The notes under the pieces were generated by a model. That model searched no databases, had not been told where the DNA came from, and saw only the letters and a list, made by a program, of their open reading frames with translations. This document shows positions 25,961-37,461 of a stretch of DNA of 64,000 nt, piece after piece; positions within the stretch are counted from its first letter, which is position 1, and every line of letters starts with the position of its first letter. The DNA is from Arthrobacter sp. MN05-02 (GTDB taxonomy: Bacteria; Actinomycetota; Actinomycetes; Actinomycetales; Micrococcaceae), in contig AP018697.1 in the NCBI GenBank assembly GCA_004001285.1, positions 2,976,001 to 3,040,000 on the forward strand, read 5' to 3'. Made by a program: the position numbers and the translations under genes.

Positions 25961-27700
25961 ATGTCTGAGATCGCCCCCGTTCTGCACGGCGAGCACCTGT
26001 CCTCGTCCGCCGCTTTCCATGCGCCCCTGCACGCCCCCTCCGAGGACGACCGGTGGTGGCGCTCCTCCGTCATCTACCAGGTGTATCCGCGGTCGTTCCG
26101 GGATTCGAACGGAGACGGCGTGGGTGATCTCCCCGGCATCACGGCAGAGCTGGGGCGCCTCGCGGAGCTCAGCATCGACGCCGTCTGGCTCTCACCGTTC
26201 TACACCTCGCCCCAGCGCGACGGCGGCTACGACGTCGCCGACTACTGCGACGTCGATCCCCTGTTCGGCACGCTGGCGGACTTCGACGCGCTGGTGTCGC
26301 GCGCCGACGCCCTCGGCATCCGCGTCATCGTGGACCTGGTACCCAACCACTGCTCCAGCGACCACGTTCTCTTCCAGGCCGCCCTCGCCGCTCCCGCGGG
26401 GTCGGCGGAGCGCGGCATGTTCGTCTTCCGCGACGGCCGGGGCGCCGACGGCAGCGAACCGCCCAACAACTGGCAGTCGCACTTCGGCGGCCCCGCCTGG
26501 ACCCGCACCGTCGATGCGGACGGCATGCCGGGCCAGTGGTACCTCCACCTCTTCGACTCCTCCCAGCCCGATTTCAACTGGGACAATCCCGCCGTGCGCA
26601 CGGAGTTCGAGAGGGTCCTGCGGTTCTGGCTCGATCGCGGCGTCGGCGGCTTCCGTGTCGACGTGGCCCATGCCCTCATCAAGGCGCAGGGGCTGCCCGA
26701 CTGGGGCGGACGCGCCGACGGTGGCTCGTCCGACGGCTTCCCCGGCTGGGAAGCACCCATGTTCGGCCAGGACGAGGTCCATGCGATCTACCGGCGGTGG
26801 CGCGGCATCCTCGCCGAGTACGACGGGGAGCGCATCCTCTGCGCGGAAGCCTCGATCGACCCCCTGCCCCGGCTCACCGACTGGGTGCGGTCGGACGAGA
26901 TGCACCAGGCCTTCAACTTCGCCTACCTCCACCACCCGTGGAACGCGCACAGCCTGCGCCATGTCATCTCGTCGTCGCTCACCGCCTTCGATGCCGTCGG
27001 TGCGCCCACCACCTGGGTACTGAGCAACCACGACGTCGTCCGCCACACCAGCCGCTTCGGTCTCGCCGAGGGCGCTCCCCGTGGCGGTGACGGCATCGGC
27101 CGGGCGGATGCGCAGCCGGACACGGGAACAGGTCTCGCCCGCGCCCGGGCGGCGTCGCTCGCGATGTTCGCCCTGCCCGGCGGCATCTACCTGTACCAGG
27201 GCGAGGAGCTCGGCCTGCCGGACCACACCGCCATGCCCGACGATGCGCGGCAGGACCCGACGTTCGTGCGCACCGGGGGCGAACGCCTCGGTCGCGACGG
27301 ATGCCGGGTCCCCCTCCCGTGGCGGGCCGAGGCGCCGTCGTTCGGGTTCGCGGACATGGCCGGTTCGGTGCCGTGGTTGCCGCAGCCGGAGGTCTGGGCC
27401 GGGTACGCGCGTGATGTGCAGTCGATGGATGACGATTCGACGCTGTCGCTCTACCGCAGGGCCCTCCAGCTCCGTCGCGACCTGCGCCTCGGTGCCGGGT
27501 CGCTGAGCTGGTCCCGCGCGCTCGAGGCGACCGACGTCGTCGCCTTCCGGAACGGCGATGTCCTCGTCCTCCTCAACATGGGCGAGTTCGCGACTCCACT
27601 GCCGGAGGGCACGGTGATCGCGGCGAGCACGCCGGGCGCAGTCGACGGCGGGCACCTCGCACCGGATGCCTGCGTCTGGATGCTGACCAGCGCCGAATAG
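25961..27700 (+). CDS. GH13 alpha-glucosidase / oligo-1,6-glucosidase
   Basis: 579 residues from the ATG at 25961, which follows AGGATGA; an in-frame ATG 9 bases earlier is an alternative. All GH13 motifs are present: VDLVPNH, the nucleophile in GFRVDVAH (Asp 234), the acid/base in LCAEAS (Glu 296) and SNHD (Asp 358). The layout (VIYQVYPRSFRDSNGDGVGDLPGI at the start of the barrel) is that of oligo-1,6-glucosidases and alpha-glucosidases, which hydrolyse alpha-linked oligosaccharides in the cytoplasm. No signal peptide is seen. It is preceded by two LacI operators and followed 78 bases later by a LacI regulator gene, so it is a sugar-inducible enzyme. Confidence 0.93.
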   Translation: MSEIAPVLHGEHLSSSAAFHAPLHAPSEDDRWWRSSVIYQVYPRSFRDSNGDGVGDLPGITAELGRLAELSIDAVWLSPFYTSPQRDGGYDVADYCDVDPLFGTLADFDALVSRADALGIRVIVDLVPNHCSSDHVLFQAALAAPAGSAERGMFVFRDGRGADGSEPPNNWQSHFGGPAWTRTVDADGMPGQWYLHLFDSSQPDFNWDNPAVRTEFERVLRFWLDRGVGGFRVDVAHALIKAQGLPDWGGRADGGSSDGFPGWEAPMFGQDEVHAIYRRWRGILAEYDGERILCAEASIDPLPRLTDWVRSDEMHQAFNFAYLHHPWNAHSLRHVISSSLTAFDAVGAPTTWVLSNHDVVRHTSRFGLAEGAPRGGDGIGRADAQPDTGTGLARARAASLAMFALPGGIYLYQGEELGLPDHTAMPDDARQDPTFVRTGGERLGRDGCRVPLPWRAEAPSFGFADMAGSVPWLPQPEVWAGYARDVQSMDDDSTLSLYRRALQLRRDLRLGAGSLSWSRALEATDVVAFRNGDVLVLLNMGEFATPLPEGTVIAASTPGAVDGGHLAPDACVWMLTSAE

Positions 27701-27778
27701 CGGATCCATGCCTGATCCGGAATGATCGGACGGGGACACTCCGAGCGGACCGTCCCGGACACAGGAGGAGAGGACACC

Positions 27779-28792
27779 ATGGCCGGCATCAAGGACGTCG
27801 CCCGGCTGGCCGGCGTCTCCACCGCCACCGTGTCCCGAGCGCTCAGTGGCAACGGCCGCGTCTCCGAGCAGTCCCGCGCGCGCGTGCTGCAGGCCGCGAA
27901 GAAGCTGGAGTTCGTGGTCAGTTCGACGGCTTCCTCGCTGGCGTCCGGGCGCCACCGCAACGTGGGCGTCGTCGTCCCGTCCGTGGCCCGCTGGTACTAC
28001 TCCCAGATCGTGGACAGCGTGGCGGCGTCATTGCTCGAGGCGGGCTACGACCTGACGCTCTACAACCTCAACGAGGACGCCGGGCACCGCGACCGGGTCC
28101 TCTCCGAATTCCTGCTCCGGCAGCGCTGCGACGGCGTCATCGCCGTCTCGCTCGAACTGGGCCGTGAGGAACTGGGACAGCTCCTCGCCGTCGGCAGGCC
28201 CGTCGTCGGTATCGGCGGGCCCCTCCCCGGGGCCGAGACCTACAGCGTCGACGACCACGGGATCGCCCGACTCGCCACCGAACACCTCATCACGCTCGGC
28301 CATCGCCGGATCGCGCACATCGGCGGGACCGACGCCTTCGAGAACGACTTCCGGATCGCAGGGACGCGCCGCCGCGGCTACGAGGCGGCGATGGACGCGG
28401 CAGGCCTCGGGATCCTGGACTCGTGGCGCCTGGATGCCGACTTCACCATCCAGGGCGGCTACGGCCAGGCGAAGCAGCTGCTCGGCTATCCGCGGGACAC
28501 CCCGACGGCGGTCTTCTGTGCCTCGGACGAGATGGCGATCGGCACCATCCTCGCCGCGCGGGAGCTGGGCCTGCGCGTTCCGGAAGACGTCTCGGTCATC
28601 GGGATCGACGGCCATGAACTCGGCGAGACCCTCGGCCTCACCACCGTCGCCCAGTTCCCGCAACAGCAGGGCCAACGGGCGGTCGAACGCCTGCTGCAGA
28701 TCCTGCAGGGCCCCGACAGCTGCGAGCCCGTGAACCACGCGGCCCGGACGGCCCTGATCGTCCGGTCGAGTACGGCCGCGCCGAGGGACTGA
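27779..28792 (+). CDS. LacI-family repressor of the GH13 gene
   Basis: 337 residues with the LacI helix-turn-helix (IKDVARLAGVSTATVSRALSGNGRVSEQSRARVLQAAKKL) and a hinge region (SSTASSLASGR), then a sugar-binding domain of the periplasmic-binding-protein type. An AGGAGGAGA-like ribosome site precedes the ATG at 27779. It lies directly downstream of the GH13 gene and is the likely binder of the two palindromes at 25827 and 25914; autoregulation as part of the same transcript is plausible. Confidence 0.93.
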   Translation: MAGIKDVARLAGVSTATVSRALSGNGRVSEQSRARVLQAAKKLEFVVSSTASSLASGRHRNVGVVVPSVARWYYSQIVDSVAASLLEAGYDLTLYNLNEDAGHRDRVLSEFLLRQRCDGVIAVSLELGREELGQLLAVGRPVVGIGGPLPGAETYSVDDHGIARLATEHLITLGHRRIAHIGGTDAFENDFRIAGTRRRGYEAAMDAAGLGILDSWRLDADFTIQGGYGQAKQLLGYPRDTPTAVFCASDEMAIGTILAARELGLRVPEDVSVIGIDGHELGETLGLTTVAQFPQQQGQRAVERLLQILQGPDSCEPVNHAARTALIVRSSTAAPRD

Positions 28793-28809
28793 CGCACCGC
28801 GATCGTCCG

Positions 28810-28838
28810 ACCGGCGGCGGGCCCCTCACGCCGCCGGT
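28810..28838. terminator. Convergent terminator between the LacI gene and hspR
   Basis: ACCGGCGGCG (28810-28819) pairs perfectly with CGCCGCCGGT (28829-28838) around a 9-base loop. It lies between the stops at 28792 and 28846, so it can end both transcripts. Confidence 0.72.
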
Positions 28839-28845
28839 GCGGCGG

Positions 28846-29274
28846 CTAGTTCGCCGTGCGGGCCGTGTCGGGGCGCCAGACGACGAGCGCCTGGCTGCGG
28901 GGCCGGGGGCGCTGGCCGCGGGCCAGCGTGACGACGTCGCCCGCGAGTCCGGCTGCGAAGACCCTGCTGGATTCGGACTGGACGCGGCGGGACGCCAGCT
29001 CCGTGGCCAGCTCGGTGATCCGTGACTGGAGCGCCGACACCTGGTTCTCGAGGTCGAGGATGCGCCGGATCCCTTCGAGGGAGACGCCCTCCTGGGACAA
29101 TCGCTGGATCTCGCGCAGCGTGCTGACGTCCTTCTGCGAGTACCGCCGGGCGCGTCCCGGCGCCCGGCTGGGCGTCACGAGGCCCAGCCGGTCGTACTGC
29201 CGGAGCGTCTGCGGGTGCATGTCGGCGAGCTCGGCGGCGACGGAGATGACGTAGATGGGCATCGTGTAGTCCAT
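28846..29274 (-). CDS. hspR: HspR, MerR-type heat-shock repressor
   Basis: 142 residues starting MDYTMPIYVISVAAELADM. The MerR-type helix-turn-helix (HPQTLRQYDRLGLVTPSRAPGRARRYSQKDV) and the dimerisation coiled coil are typical of HspR. In actinobacteria HspR binds HAIR sites and, with DnaK as co-repressor, shuts off dnaK and clpB until heat draws DnaK away. It is the last gene of the dnaK operon (52 bases after dnaJ). HAIR elements seen in the window lie upstream of dnaK (two) and clpB (one). Confidence 0.96.
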   Translation of the reverse strand: MDYTMPIYVISVAAELADMHPQTLRQYDRLGLVTPSRAPGRARRYSQKDVSTLREIQRLSQEGVSLEGIRRILDLENQVSALQSRITELATELASRRVQSESSRVFAAGLAGDVVTLARGQRPRPRSQALVVWRPDTARTAN

Positions 29275-29326
29275 TGCAGTGCCTCCTTCCGTTGCCGGCG
29301 CTGCCGGCGATGGCTCAAATGTACTG

Positions 29327-30319
29327 TTACAGGCGCGCCTTCGCCGCGAGGCCGGAGCGCGGATCGGCGTCCTTCGTCGCGTTCCGGAAGGCTTCGACGG
29401 CGGCCTCCGCCTCCTTGGACAGATTCTGCGGGACCACGACGTCGACGGTCACCAGCAGGTCGCCCGTCGCCTTCGAGGTCTTCACGCCGCGGCCCTTGAG
29501 CCGGAGCGTGCGGCCCGACGGCGTGCCGGCCGGAATCTTCATCTTCACCAGCTCGCCGGTGATGGTGGGGACCTCGATCTGCGCGCCCAGTGCCGCTTCG
29601 GGGAAGCTGACCGGCACGTGCACGCGGATGTCGTCGCCGTCGCGCTTGAAGAGTGGATGCTCCTTCACCTTGACGGTGACCATGAGGTCACCGGGGCCGG
29701 CCTGGCCCGGCTGTCCCTTGCCCTTCACCCGGACCTTCTGTCCGTCGCGGATGCCCGCAGGGATGCGTACATCGATCTGCTCACCCGAAGGCTCGCGCAG
29801 GCCGATCGTGGTTCCGTTGATGGAACCGCCGAAGGAGATGGACGTGCTGGCCGTGCGGTCCGCGCCCTTCTGCGGGCGGGCGGACTGGAATCCACCCGGG
29901 AACCCGCCGCCCATGCCTCCGCCGCCGAACAGGTCGGCGAACTCGGGCGGCAGGTCGCTGTTCGAGAACCCGGTGCGCTGGCGCGTCCCCGTGCCCTGGC
30001 CGAAGAGGTTCCCGAAGATGTCCTCGAACCCGGCATTGCCGCCGGCGCTCCCGCCGGAACCGCCGGCCGAGAACCTGGCTCCGCCGCCCATCGCGCGGAT
30101 GGCGTCGTACTGCTGGCGCTGCTCGGCGTCGGAGAGGACGGAATAGGCCTCCGATACGTCCTTGAACGTCTTCTCGGAGGCCGCGTCGCCCTGGTTCTGG
30201 TCAGGGTGGTACTTGCGAGCGAGCTTCCGGTACGACTTCTTGATGTCTGCGTCGGACGCATCTTTGGAGACACCCAGGATCTTGTAGAAATCCTTGTCGA
30301 CCCAATCCTGACTAGCCAA
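29327..30319 (-). CDS. dnaJ: DnaJ co-chaperone without zinc-finger domain
   Basis: 330 residues. The J domain has the HPD motif (KYHPDQNQ) and is followed by a Gly/Phe-rich linker ([30 protein letters not shown]) and the C-terminal substrate-binding domains. The four CxxCxGxG repeats of standard DnaJ are missing, so this is the CbpA-like form. It delivers unfolded clients to DnaK and stimulates its ATPase. It is third in the operon dnaK-grpE-dnaJ-hspR, the usual actinobacterial order. Confidence 0.95.
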   Translation of the reverse strand: MASQDWVDKDFYKILGVSKDASDADIKKSYRKLARKYHPDQNQGDAASEKTFKDVSEAYSVLSDAEQRQQYDAIRAMGGGARFSAGGSGGSAGGNAGFEDIFGNLFGQGTGTRQRTGFSNSDLPPEFADLFGGGGMGGGFPGGFQSARPQKGADRTASTSISFGGSINGTTIGLREPSGEQIDVRIPAGIRDGQKVRVKGKGQPGQAGPGDLMVTVKVKEHPLFKRDGDDIRVHVPVSFPEAALGAQIEVPTITGELVKMKIPAGTPSGRTLRLKGRGVKTSKATGDLLVTVDVVVPQNLSKEAEAAVEAFRNATKDADPRSGLAAKARL

Positions 30320-30358
30320 TTGGCGTCTCCTTTCCTAGGAACAACTGAGAAGTATGGA

Positions 30359-30392
30359 CGGGTTGCGTAGTCCCGAAGGACCACGCAACCCG
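30359..30392 (-). other. Strong UUCG-loop hairpin between grpE and dnaJ
   Basis: On the minus (transcribed) strand the RNA would form a stem of 15 pairs (CGGGTTGCG... arm) closed by a UUCG tetraloop with a single mismatch. It sits in the 182-base gap between grpE (ends 30502) and dnaJ (starts 30319). No U-tract follows, so a processing or partial attenuation role is more likely than termination. Confidence 0.6.
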
Positions 30393-30501
30393 GGAGAGCC
30401 GGGCGGAATGCCGAGGAAGGCGGCTTCAATATCTCCCTGCGAGCTCTGCGAGCAGAGAGATTTCGTTGCCGCCGTTCGGCATCCGCCCGGCGACGAGCAA
30501 C

Positions 30502-31164
30502 CTACTCCGGGACCGCCACGATGACCTGCGCGGCCCGGAGGACGCGCTCGCCCTTGCGGTAGCCCGCGCGGAGGATCTGGCTGACGCTGTCGACCTGGAC
30601 CTCCCCACTGGGCTGCTGCATGAGGGCTTCGTGGATGTTCGGGTCGAACGCCACGCCGACCTCGTCGATCCGGGTGAGCTCGTACGTCCGGAGGACGTTC
30701 TCGAGCTTGCCCGCGATCGCCGCGAAGGGTCCTTCGGCGAGGTCGCCGTGCTGGCGTGCGGCGTCGATGTCGTCGAGCACAGGCATCAACGAGTTGATCA
30801 CGCCGATGACCGCCTGGTCGCGGGCCACGTCCCGGTCACGCTCGACGCGGCGCCGGTAGTTGACGTACTCGGCCTGAAGCCGGAGCAGGTCGTTGCGGAG
30901 TTCCGCGACGACGTCGACGGCGGGGTTGCTCTCCCCGTCCGCGCCGGCCTCGTTCAGGATCGCCTCGGCCTGAGCCAGGGCATCCCCTTCCGAGGAGTCG
31001 CCCGCGGGGGAAGCCTGCCCCCCGGCCGCGGGCTCTTCCGCGGCCGGAGTGTCGGCGTCGTTCTGCTGCCCACGGACTTCGCCCGTCTCCGGGTCGATCT
31101 TCCGGTTGTCGCGAAAGCTCACCGGCTCTGACTGGTGCTCTTCTTCGTTTCCGTGGTGCGGCAT
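30502..31164 (-). CDS. grpE: GrpE nucleotide-exchange factor
   Basis: 220 residues. The N-terminal 80 residues are acidic and disordered, then comes the coiled-coil stalk (ELRNDLLRLQAEYVNYRRRVERDRDVARDQAVIGVINSLMPVLDDID) and the beta-domain (GVAFDPNIHEALMQQPSGEVQVDSVSQILRAGYRKGERVLRAAQVIV). It promotes ADP release from DnaK. It starts 2 bases after the dnaK stop, as expected for a translationally coupled operon. Confidence 0.96.
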   Translation of the reverse strand: MPHHGNEEEHQSEPVSFRDNRKIDPETGEVRGQQNDADTPAAEEPAAGGQASPAGDSSEGDALAQAEAILNEAGADGESNPAVDVVAELRNDLLRLQAEYVNYRRRVERDRDVARDQAVIGVINSLMPVLDDIDAARQHGDLAEGPFAAIAGKLENVLRTYELTRIDEVGVAFDPNIHEALMQQPSGEVQVDSVSQILRAGYRKGERVLRAAQVIVAVPE

Positions 31165-31166
31165 GG

Positions 31167-33115
<1,949 letters not shown>

Positions 33116-33147
33116 TATAGGCCCGGCAGGCCGCAGGGCAAAATGAA

Positions 33148-33168
33148 CTTGAGTCTTGCGGACTCAAC
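33148..33168 (-). promoter_or_regulatory. HAIR operator 2 upstream of dnaK
   Basis: CTTGAGT-N7-ACTCAAC, an almost perfect HAIR. It lies 53 bases from operator 1 and only 10 bases from the stop of the upstream DUF2252 gene, so the dnaK promoter region is very compact. Confidence 0.92.
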
Positions 33169-33177
33169 TTCTCCTGC

Positions 33178-34491
33178 CTATGCTGCCGGAACGGCGCTGA
33201 TGAGGCCCTCGCGGAAGGCGTCGACGAAGAGGGCGTGGTCCTGCCGCACGGTGTCGGCATACGCCTCGCCGAAACCGATGATGTCCGCCAGGAAGCCACT
33301 CCGGTCGCGGTCCACTGCGGCCATGATGGCCGTCTCCGTGCGGAACGGCACGAGGTCGTGGTCGCTGTCCTCGTCGGTGGAGCAGTGGATCTTCGCCGTG
33401 GCCTGTCCGAGGGCCTCGAGCACGGGATCCATCTGCTCGGGTTCGGTGAGGTCGTCCCAGGACAGGTCCCGCTTGTAGGGGGAGAGTTCGGACACCACGA
33501 ACGAGACCCCGCGGATGGTGGTGTACCCCAGGAAGGGGTCGGTGTGGGACTGCAGGGAGCGCTGGCTGATGACCGCGCGGTGCCCGTCGTCCTCGAAGTA
33601 GCCGCGCACGCGCTCGTCCCGGACAATCCGGCTGGGCGCGGCGATGTTCGACTGCTTCATGGTCAGGATGATGTCGTTCTCCTGGGCCTCGTCGAAGCCC
33701 TCGATCAGCACGTTGTAGGTCGGCAGCCCCGCGCTGCCGATGCCGAAACCCTTCTTGCCCACGATGCCCTTGATCCGGTAGAACACCCGGCGGCGCGAGC
33801 GCTCGCTGTCCGGGACGGTCCCGAGGTAGCGCTCGAAGGCGTCGGCCACCTCGGTGTACTCGTCGTCGTCGAGCGCCCGGATGGATCCGTCGTCGCGGAA
33901 CGTCCGCTCGTAGTCCTCGATCAGGGTGAGCGAGTCGAGCAGACCCGTGCGCCGCGCCGCGCGGGCCTGCTGCAGGACGCGGTAGATGGAGCCCTCGGCA
34001 TTGTCGAGCCCGAAGGCGAACGTGGACTGCTCGTTGTCCACGTAGTCCTCGACCCGGCCGAGATACGCCGCGAGATAGGTGTGGGCCAGGTCCCGGACCG
34101 CCTGCGACGGCAGGGCCTTCTGCCAGCACAGCAGTGTCAGCGAGGCGACGAAGCGGCGCAGGTCCCAGGAGAAGTGACCCACGTACGCCTCGTCGAAATC
34201 GTTGACGTCGAAGGTGAGCCGCCCCTGGTTGCTCATGTAGGTGCCGAAGTTCTCGGCGTGGAGGTCCCCGTGGATCCAGACCCGGCCTGTGCGCTCGTCC
34301 GCCCAGGCGTCGTCGAGCTCCGCCATGTCCGTGTAGAACAGGGCCGCACTGCCGCGGTAGAAGGCGTAGGGATCCGCCGCCATCTTCCGGAACCTCGCAC
34401 GGAAGGCGAGGGGATCCACTTCCATGAGGTCCTGATGAGCCTCGACGAGGGTGCTGACGATGTGCTGCTGACGGGAATCGGTGGCTGCCAT
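33178..34491 (-). CDS. DUF2252 family protein (kinase-like fold)
   Basis: 437 residues from MAATDSRQQHIVSTL. It has the DUF2252 pattern: ADPYAFYRGSAALFY near the start, WIHGDLHAENFGTY (resembling the kinase catalytic HGDLHxEN) and FDVNDFDEAYVGHFSWDLRRF (DFD metal-binding). The family is thought to be related to aminoglycoside-phosphotransferase-like kinases but no substrate is established. The start at 34491 follows from the family; upstream in-frame residues have poor coding composition. It diverges from the channel gene. Confidence 0.9.
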   Translation of the reverse strand: MAATDSRQQHIVSTLVEAHQDLMEVDPLAFRARFRKMAADPYAFYRGSAALFYTDMAELDDAWADERTGRVWIHGDLHAENFGTYMSNQGRLTFDVNDFDEAYVGHFSWDLRRFVASLTLLCWQKALPSQAVRDLAHTYLAAYLGRVEDYVDNEQSTFAFGLDNAEGSIYRVLQQARAARRTGLLDSLTLIEDYERTFRDDGSIRALDDDEYTEVADAFERYLGTVPDSERSRRRVFYRIKGIVGKKGFGIGSAGLPTYNVLIEGFDEAQENDIILTMKQSNIAAPSRIVRDERVRGYFEDDGHRAVISQRSLQSHTDPFLGYTTIRGVSFVVSELSPYKRDLSWDDLTEPEQMDPVLEALGQATAKIHCSTDEDSDHDLVPFRTETAIMAAVDRDRSGFLADIIGFGEAYADTVRQDHALFVDAFREGLISAVPAA

Positions 34492-34651
34492 CCGCCCACG
34501 GTACGCCTGCGCCCTGCGGCTACGCGCACGTACTGCCATGCGATCCGTCGGAGTGAACCAGGGCAGAGCGTCGACGGGCCGGCGGCGGACGGGCCGGATC
34601 CCGGGGGTATGGTCGATCCGTGTTGTTCCGTGGCCGAGAAGGGTGCGCAGG

Positions 34652-35445
34652 ATGCCGTTTGTACTGATCCGTTTCATCCGACGACTCGGCCGCAGGCGCA
34701 TCTGGGTACTGCCGGCGCTGATCATCGTCGCGGTGTTCCTCACCAGTTGGCCCCTGATGGTATGGGCCGAGCCGTCGAGCAACACGATCACATCGGCGGG
34801 GAACTACTGGTGGTGGTTCCTGGTCACCGCCGCCACGGTCGGCTACGGCGACTATTTCCCCACCACGGTCGGTGGCCGCGCCGTCGGGGGTTACGTCATC
34901 GTCGGCGGCATCGTCACCCTGACCACCCTCTTCACCAGCATTGCAACCGCGATCGACAATGCGAAAGGACACCGCATGAAGGGCCAAAGGGATCTGGAGA
35001 TGTCGGACCACCTCGTGATCGTGGGGTACACGCCCGGACGCACCGAACGGCTGATCCACGAGATCGTCGCCGACGACGCTCATGCGGTCGCCCTGTGCGC
35101 GTGGGACGACATCCCCGAGAACCCCATGCCCGAGCAGCCCGACCTCGGCTGGCCACCGAAGAGCTGCAGGACCCCGGGATCGCCGTCATCTACGCCGACC
35201 TCATGAGCCACGGCGGCCGCAACACCTACAGCACGCGCCTGCCCCGGGCACTCGCGCGGGCGACCTTCGGGCAGGTCCAGGAAGCCATGGGGCGGAACTT
35301 CACCACCACGGTGCTTGCCGTGCAACACGAAGGTGCTGTCCTCAATCCCGGATGGGACGCGCCATTGCCCGAGCGCGCCGTCCTGTACTACGCGGGCGAA
35401 CGAAGGCTCTCCGGCGAGGAGATCACCCGCGCCGTCACACGGTAG
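34652..35445 (+). pseudogene. Potassium channel, with internal deletion and frameshift
   Basis: The N-terminal part (MPFVLIRFIRRLGRRR, two membrane helices and the selectivity filter TVGYGD) and the start of an RCK/TrkA-N regulator domain (HLVIVGYTPGRTERL) are clear. At about 35147 the protein jumps from DIPENPMPEQPDL straight to LATEELQDPGIAVIYADL, in a different frame. Homologous channels have a further segment of about 80 residues here (the rest of the NAD-binding fold), so a deletion whose length is not a multiple of three is likely. The remaining C-terminus reads on to a stop at 35445. The filter is intact but the ligand domain is broken, so a functional product is unlikely unless this is an assembly fault. 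Confidence 0.75.
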
Positions 35446-35573
35446 CCCGAGGGGTTCCGTCGACAGCGGCCGTCACGCCGGGTTCCCCGCACCTGACGGC
35501 ACAGGTGCAGGCGCTCTCATGGTAGGCGTGTGTCCCCTCGACCCACCTCGTCCTGCGATGCCATACTGCGGGC

Positions 35574-35798
35574 ATGGATCTCGACCAGTGGTGGAACGAT
35601 GTGATGCCGGAGACGCGGCAGTGGCTCGTCGGCAACAACGGGGCGGCCCTGACACCGGAGGTCGTGGCGGACATCAGCCGGGCCGGCGGGCTCATCGCCT
35701 CCGACTCCTGGTGGATGGGTGAGCGCGGGCCCGAGGGAGTCTTCCTCTCCGACGCCGCGACGGACTGGATCGAGGAGCGGGCCAACAACGAGCAGTAG
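35574..35798 (+). CDS. Small hypothetical protein
   Basis: 74 residues (MDLDQWWNDVMPETRQWLVGN...DWIEERANNEQ). Soluble, acidic and rich in Trp. I do not recognise a family. The coding composition is good and the stop is directly at the base of a strong terminator hairpin, which supports a real single-gene unit. Confidence 0.6.
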   Translation: MDLDQWWNDVMPETRQWLVGNNGAALTPEVVADISRAGGLIASDSWWMGERGPEGVFLSDAATDWIEERANNEQ

Positions 35799-35822
35799 CG
35801 GGGAGGCCCCGGCCTCCCCGCT
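35797..35822. terminator. Convergent terminator after the small gene and the lipoprotein gene
   Basis: AGCGGGGAGGCC (35797-35808) and GGCCTCCCCGCT (35811-35822) form a perfect 12-pair stem. It overlaps the stop codon of the small gene and lies 13 bases beyond the lipoprotein stop on the other strand. Confidence 0.82.
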
Positions 35823-35834
35823 CCTGCCGCTCCG

Positions 35835-37437
35835 TCAGCGTCCGCCGGGGCCTCCGGACTGCGTGTACTCGCCGGCCGTGACACTGCCGAGTTCCTCGGC
35901 ACCGTCCAGCCTGCCCTCGGTGACGCCCTCCGTGGCGGCCGTGGTGCCACCCGTGTAGACGGTGTAGGTCCCGCCCTCGGTGATCGCCGCCGAGGAGAAG
36001 ATCAGTGACGCCAGATCCTTGCTCGCCACGAAGGACCCCACCACCGTGCCGTCCGACGACGCGATCTGGATCGCGGTTCCGGCCGGGATGGTCGAGGCGA
36101 AGGTCAGCTGCACGCCCGACTGCGTCGACGATGCGCCCGGGGGCGACGACCATGCCCGAGCTGCCCGCTGCGGCGACCGTCCCGCCGTCGACCGTCAGCT
36201 CGCCGTTCACGTCCAGGGCGCCGTTGCCCTGGCCCGTCGGTCCGTTCACGACGACGGTGCCCCCGGTGATGGTCGCGTCGCCGTTGGAGTCGAGGCCGTC
36301 TCCCTCCGAGTCGATGGTGAGCGTTCCGCCGGTCACGATGACCGTGTAGTCGCCGGCTGCCATGGACCCGCCGCCCATGCCACCCCCGCCGCTGGTGGCC
36401 CCGGACGATCCGCCTGCTGCGTTCACGCCGTCGTCGCTCGAGGTGATGTCGACCGTGCCTCCGTCGACCGCGATGTGCTGGGCCTCCAGGCCTTCGACGG
36501 AGGCGGTGACGTCCACCGTTCCCGCATCCACGGTGAGCAGCGTTGCCGCCTTGACGCCGTCGTCGCCCGAGGCCACCACCAGCTGCCCGCCGTAGACGGT
36601 GAACCAGCCGCGGCCGTCCTCGTCCTCGTTGGTGGACTTCACGCCGTCGCCACCGGCGGTGACGTCGTAGGTGCCGCCGAGCAGGGCGATGTAGTCCTTC
36701 CCCTCGATGCCGTCGTCGACGGCATCGACGGTGACGTTCCCCGCCGCGAGGACGAGTCCGTCCTTCGAGACGATGCCGTTGTCGGCATTGCCGGTCACCG
36801 TGAGGGTGCCTGCACCGGCGATGGTCAGATCCGCCATCGAGTACAGTGCCGCGTTCGGAGCATCCGTTCCCGTGTCCGCGTAGCCCTCGGCGTCGCTCAG
36901 CGTGTTGGTGGCACCGTCCTCGAGATACACCAGGGCCTCGTTCGCGCTCGTGACGACGAGGGGGGATCCGGTGCTGCTGGTCAGCTCGACGCCGTCGAGA
37001 ACGACGCGGACCACGTCCTCCTCCCCCGCTGCCACCACCACCTGGCCGTCGGCGAGGCTGCCGGACAGCCGGTAGATCCCGGCGGCCGTGATGGTGACGG
37101 TATCGCCGTCCACGGTGACGCCGTCGCCCGTGGTGCTGCTGGCGCCGTCCGCGAGGGTGACGGCCACCTCCTCGGACGCGTCCCAGGTGAGGTCGTCGGC
37201 GTCGTAGTGGGTGTCCTCGGTGATGTCGGCCGCACCGGCGACGACGGCGGTCGCGTCGGTGGTGTCGCCGGTCGCGTCTGCGGTCGCCGTGCCGGTATCC
37301 GGAGTGTCCGTGCTGCACCCGGCGAGGGACAGGCCGAGCACCACGGCCGCTGCGGAGGCCCTGAAGGCCGTGCCCCTGGTGGCGGTGCGGGAGGTGCGGG
37401 CAGCGGGGAGGGCGTGAGTGCGGGCGAGGATTTTCAT
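35835..37437 (-). CDS. Carbohydrate-binding beta-helix lipoprotein (Cthe_2159-like), apparent frameshift
   Basis: 533 residues when repaired. The N-terminus has a signal peptide with lipobox LAGC, then a disordered Thr/Ala/Asp segment. The body is a right-handed beta-helix-like protein with repeats of the form GDG-V-S (GGDGVKSTNED, SGDDGVKAATLL, SDDGVNAAGG, EGDGLDSNGDATITGGTVVV), as in the Cthe_2159 carbohydrate-binding family. The frame breaks in the G5 run 36139-36143 (plus strand): dropping one base joins MVVAPG to ASSTQSGVQLTFASTIPAGTAIQIAS, and the protein ends GGPGGR. It is the last gene of a three-gene operon with a VTC-domain and a DUF4956 gene. Confidence 0.82.
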
Positions 37438-37461
37438 GATGGGTCCTTGTGGAGGGTGCGG

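Noticed and set aside
33235..35445. A 736-residue plus-strand open frame across DUF2252 and the channel
   Set aside because: Most of it is antisense to DUF2252. Only its last part is real and is the shifted C-terminus of the potassium channel, so it is annotated there.
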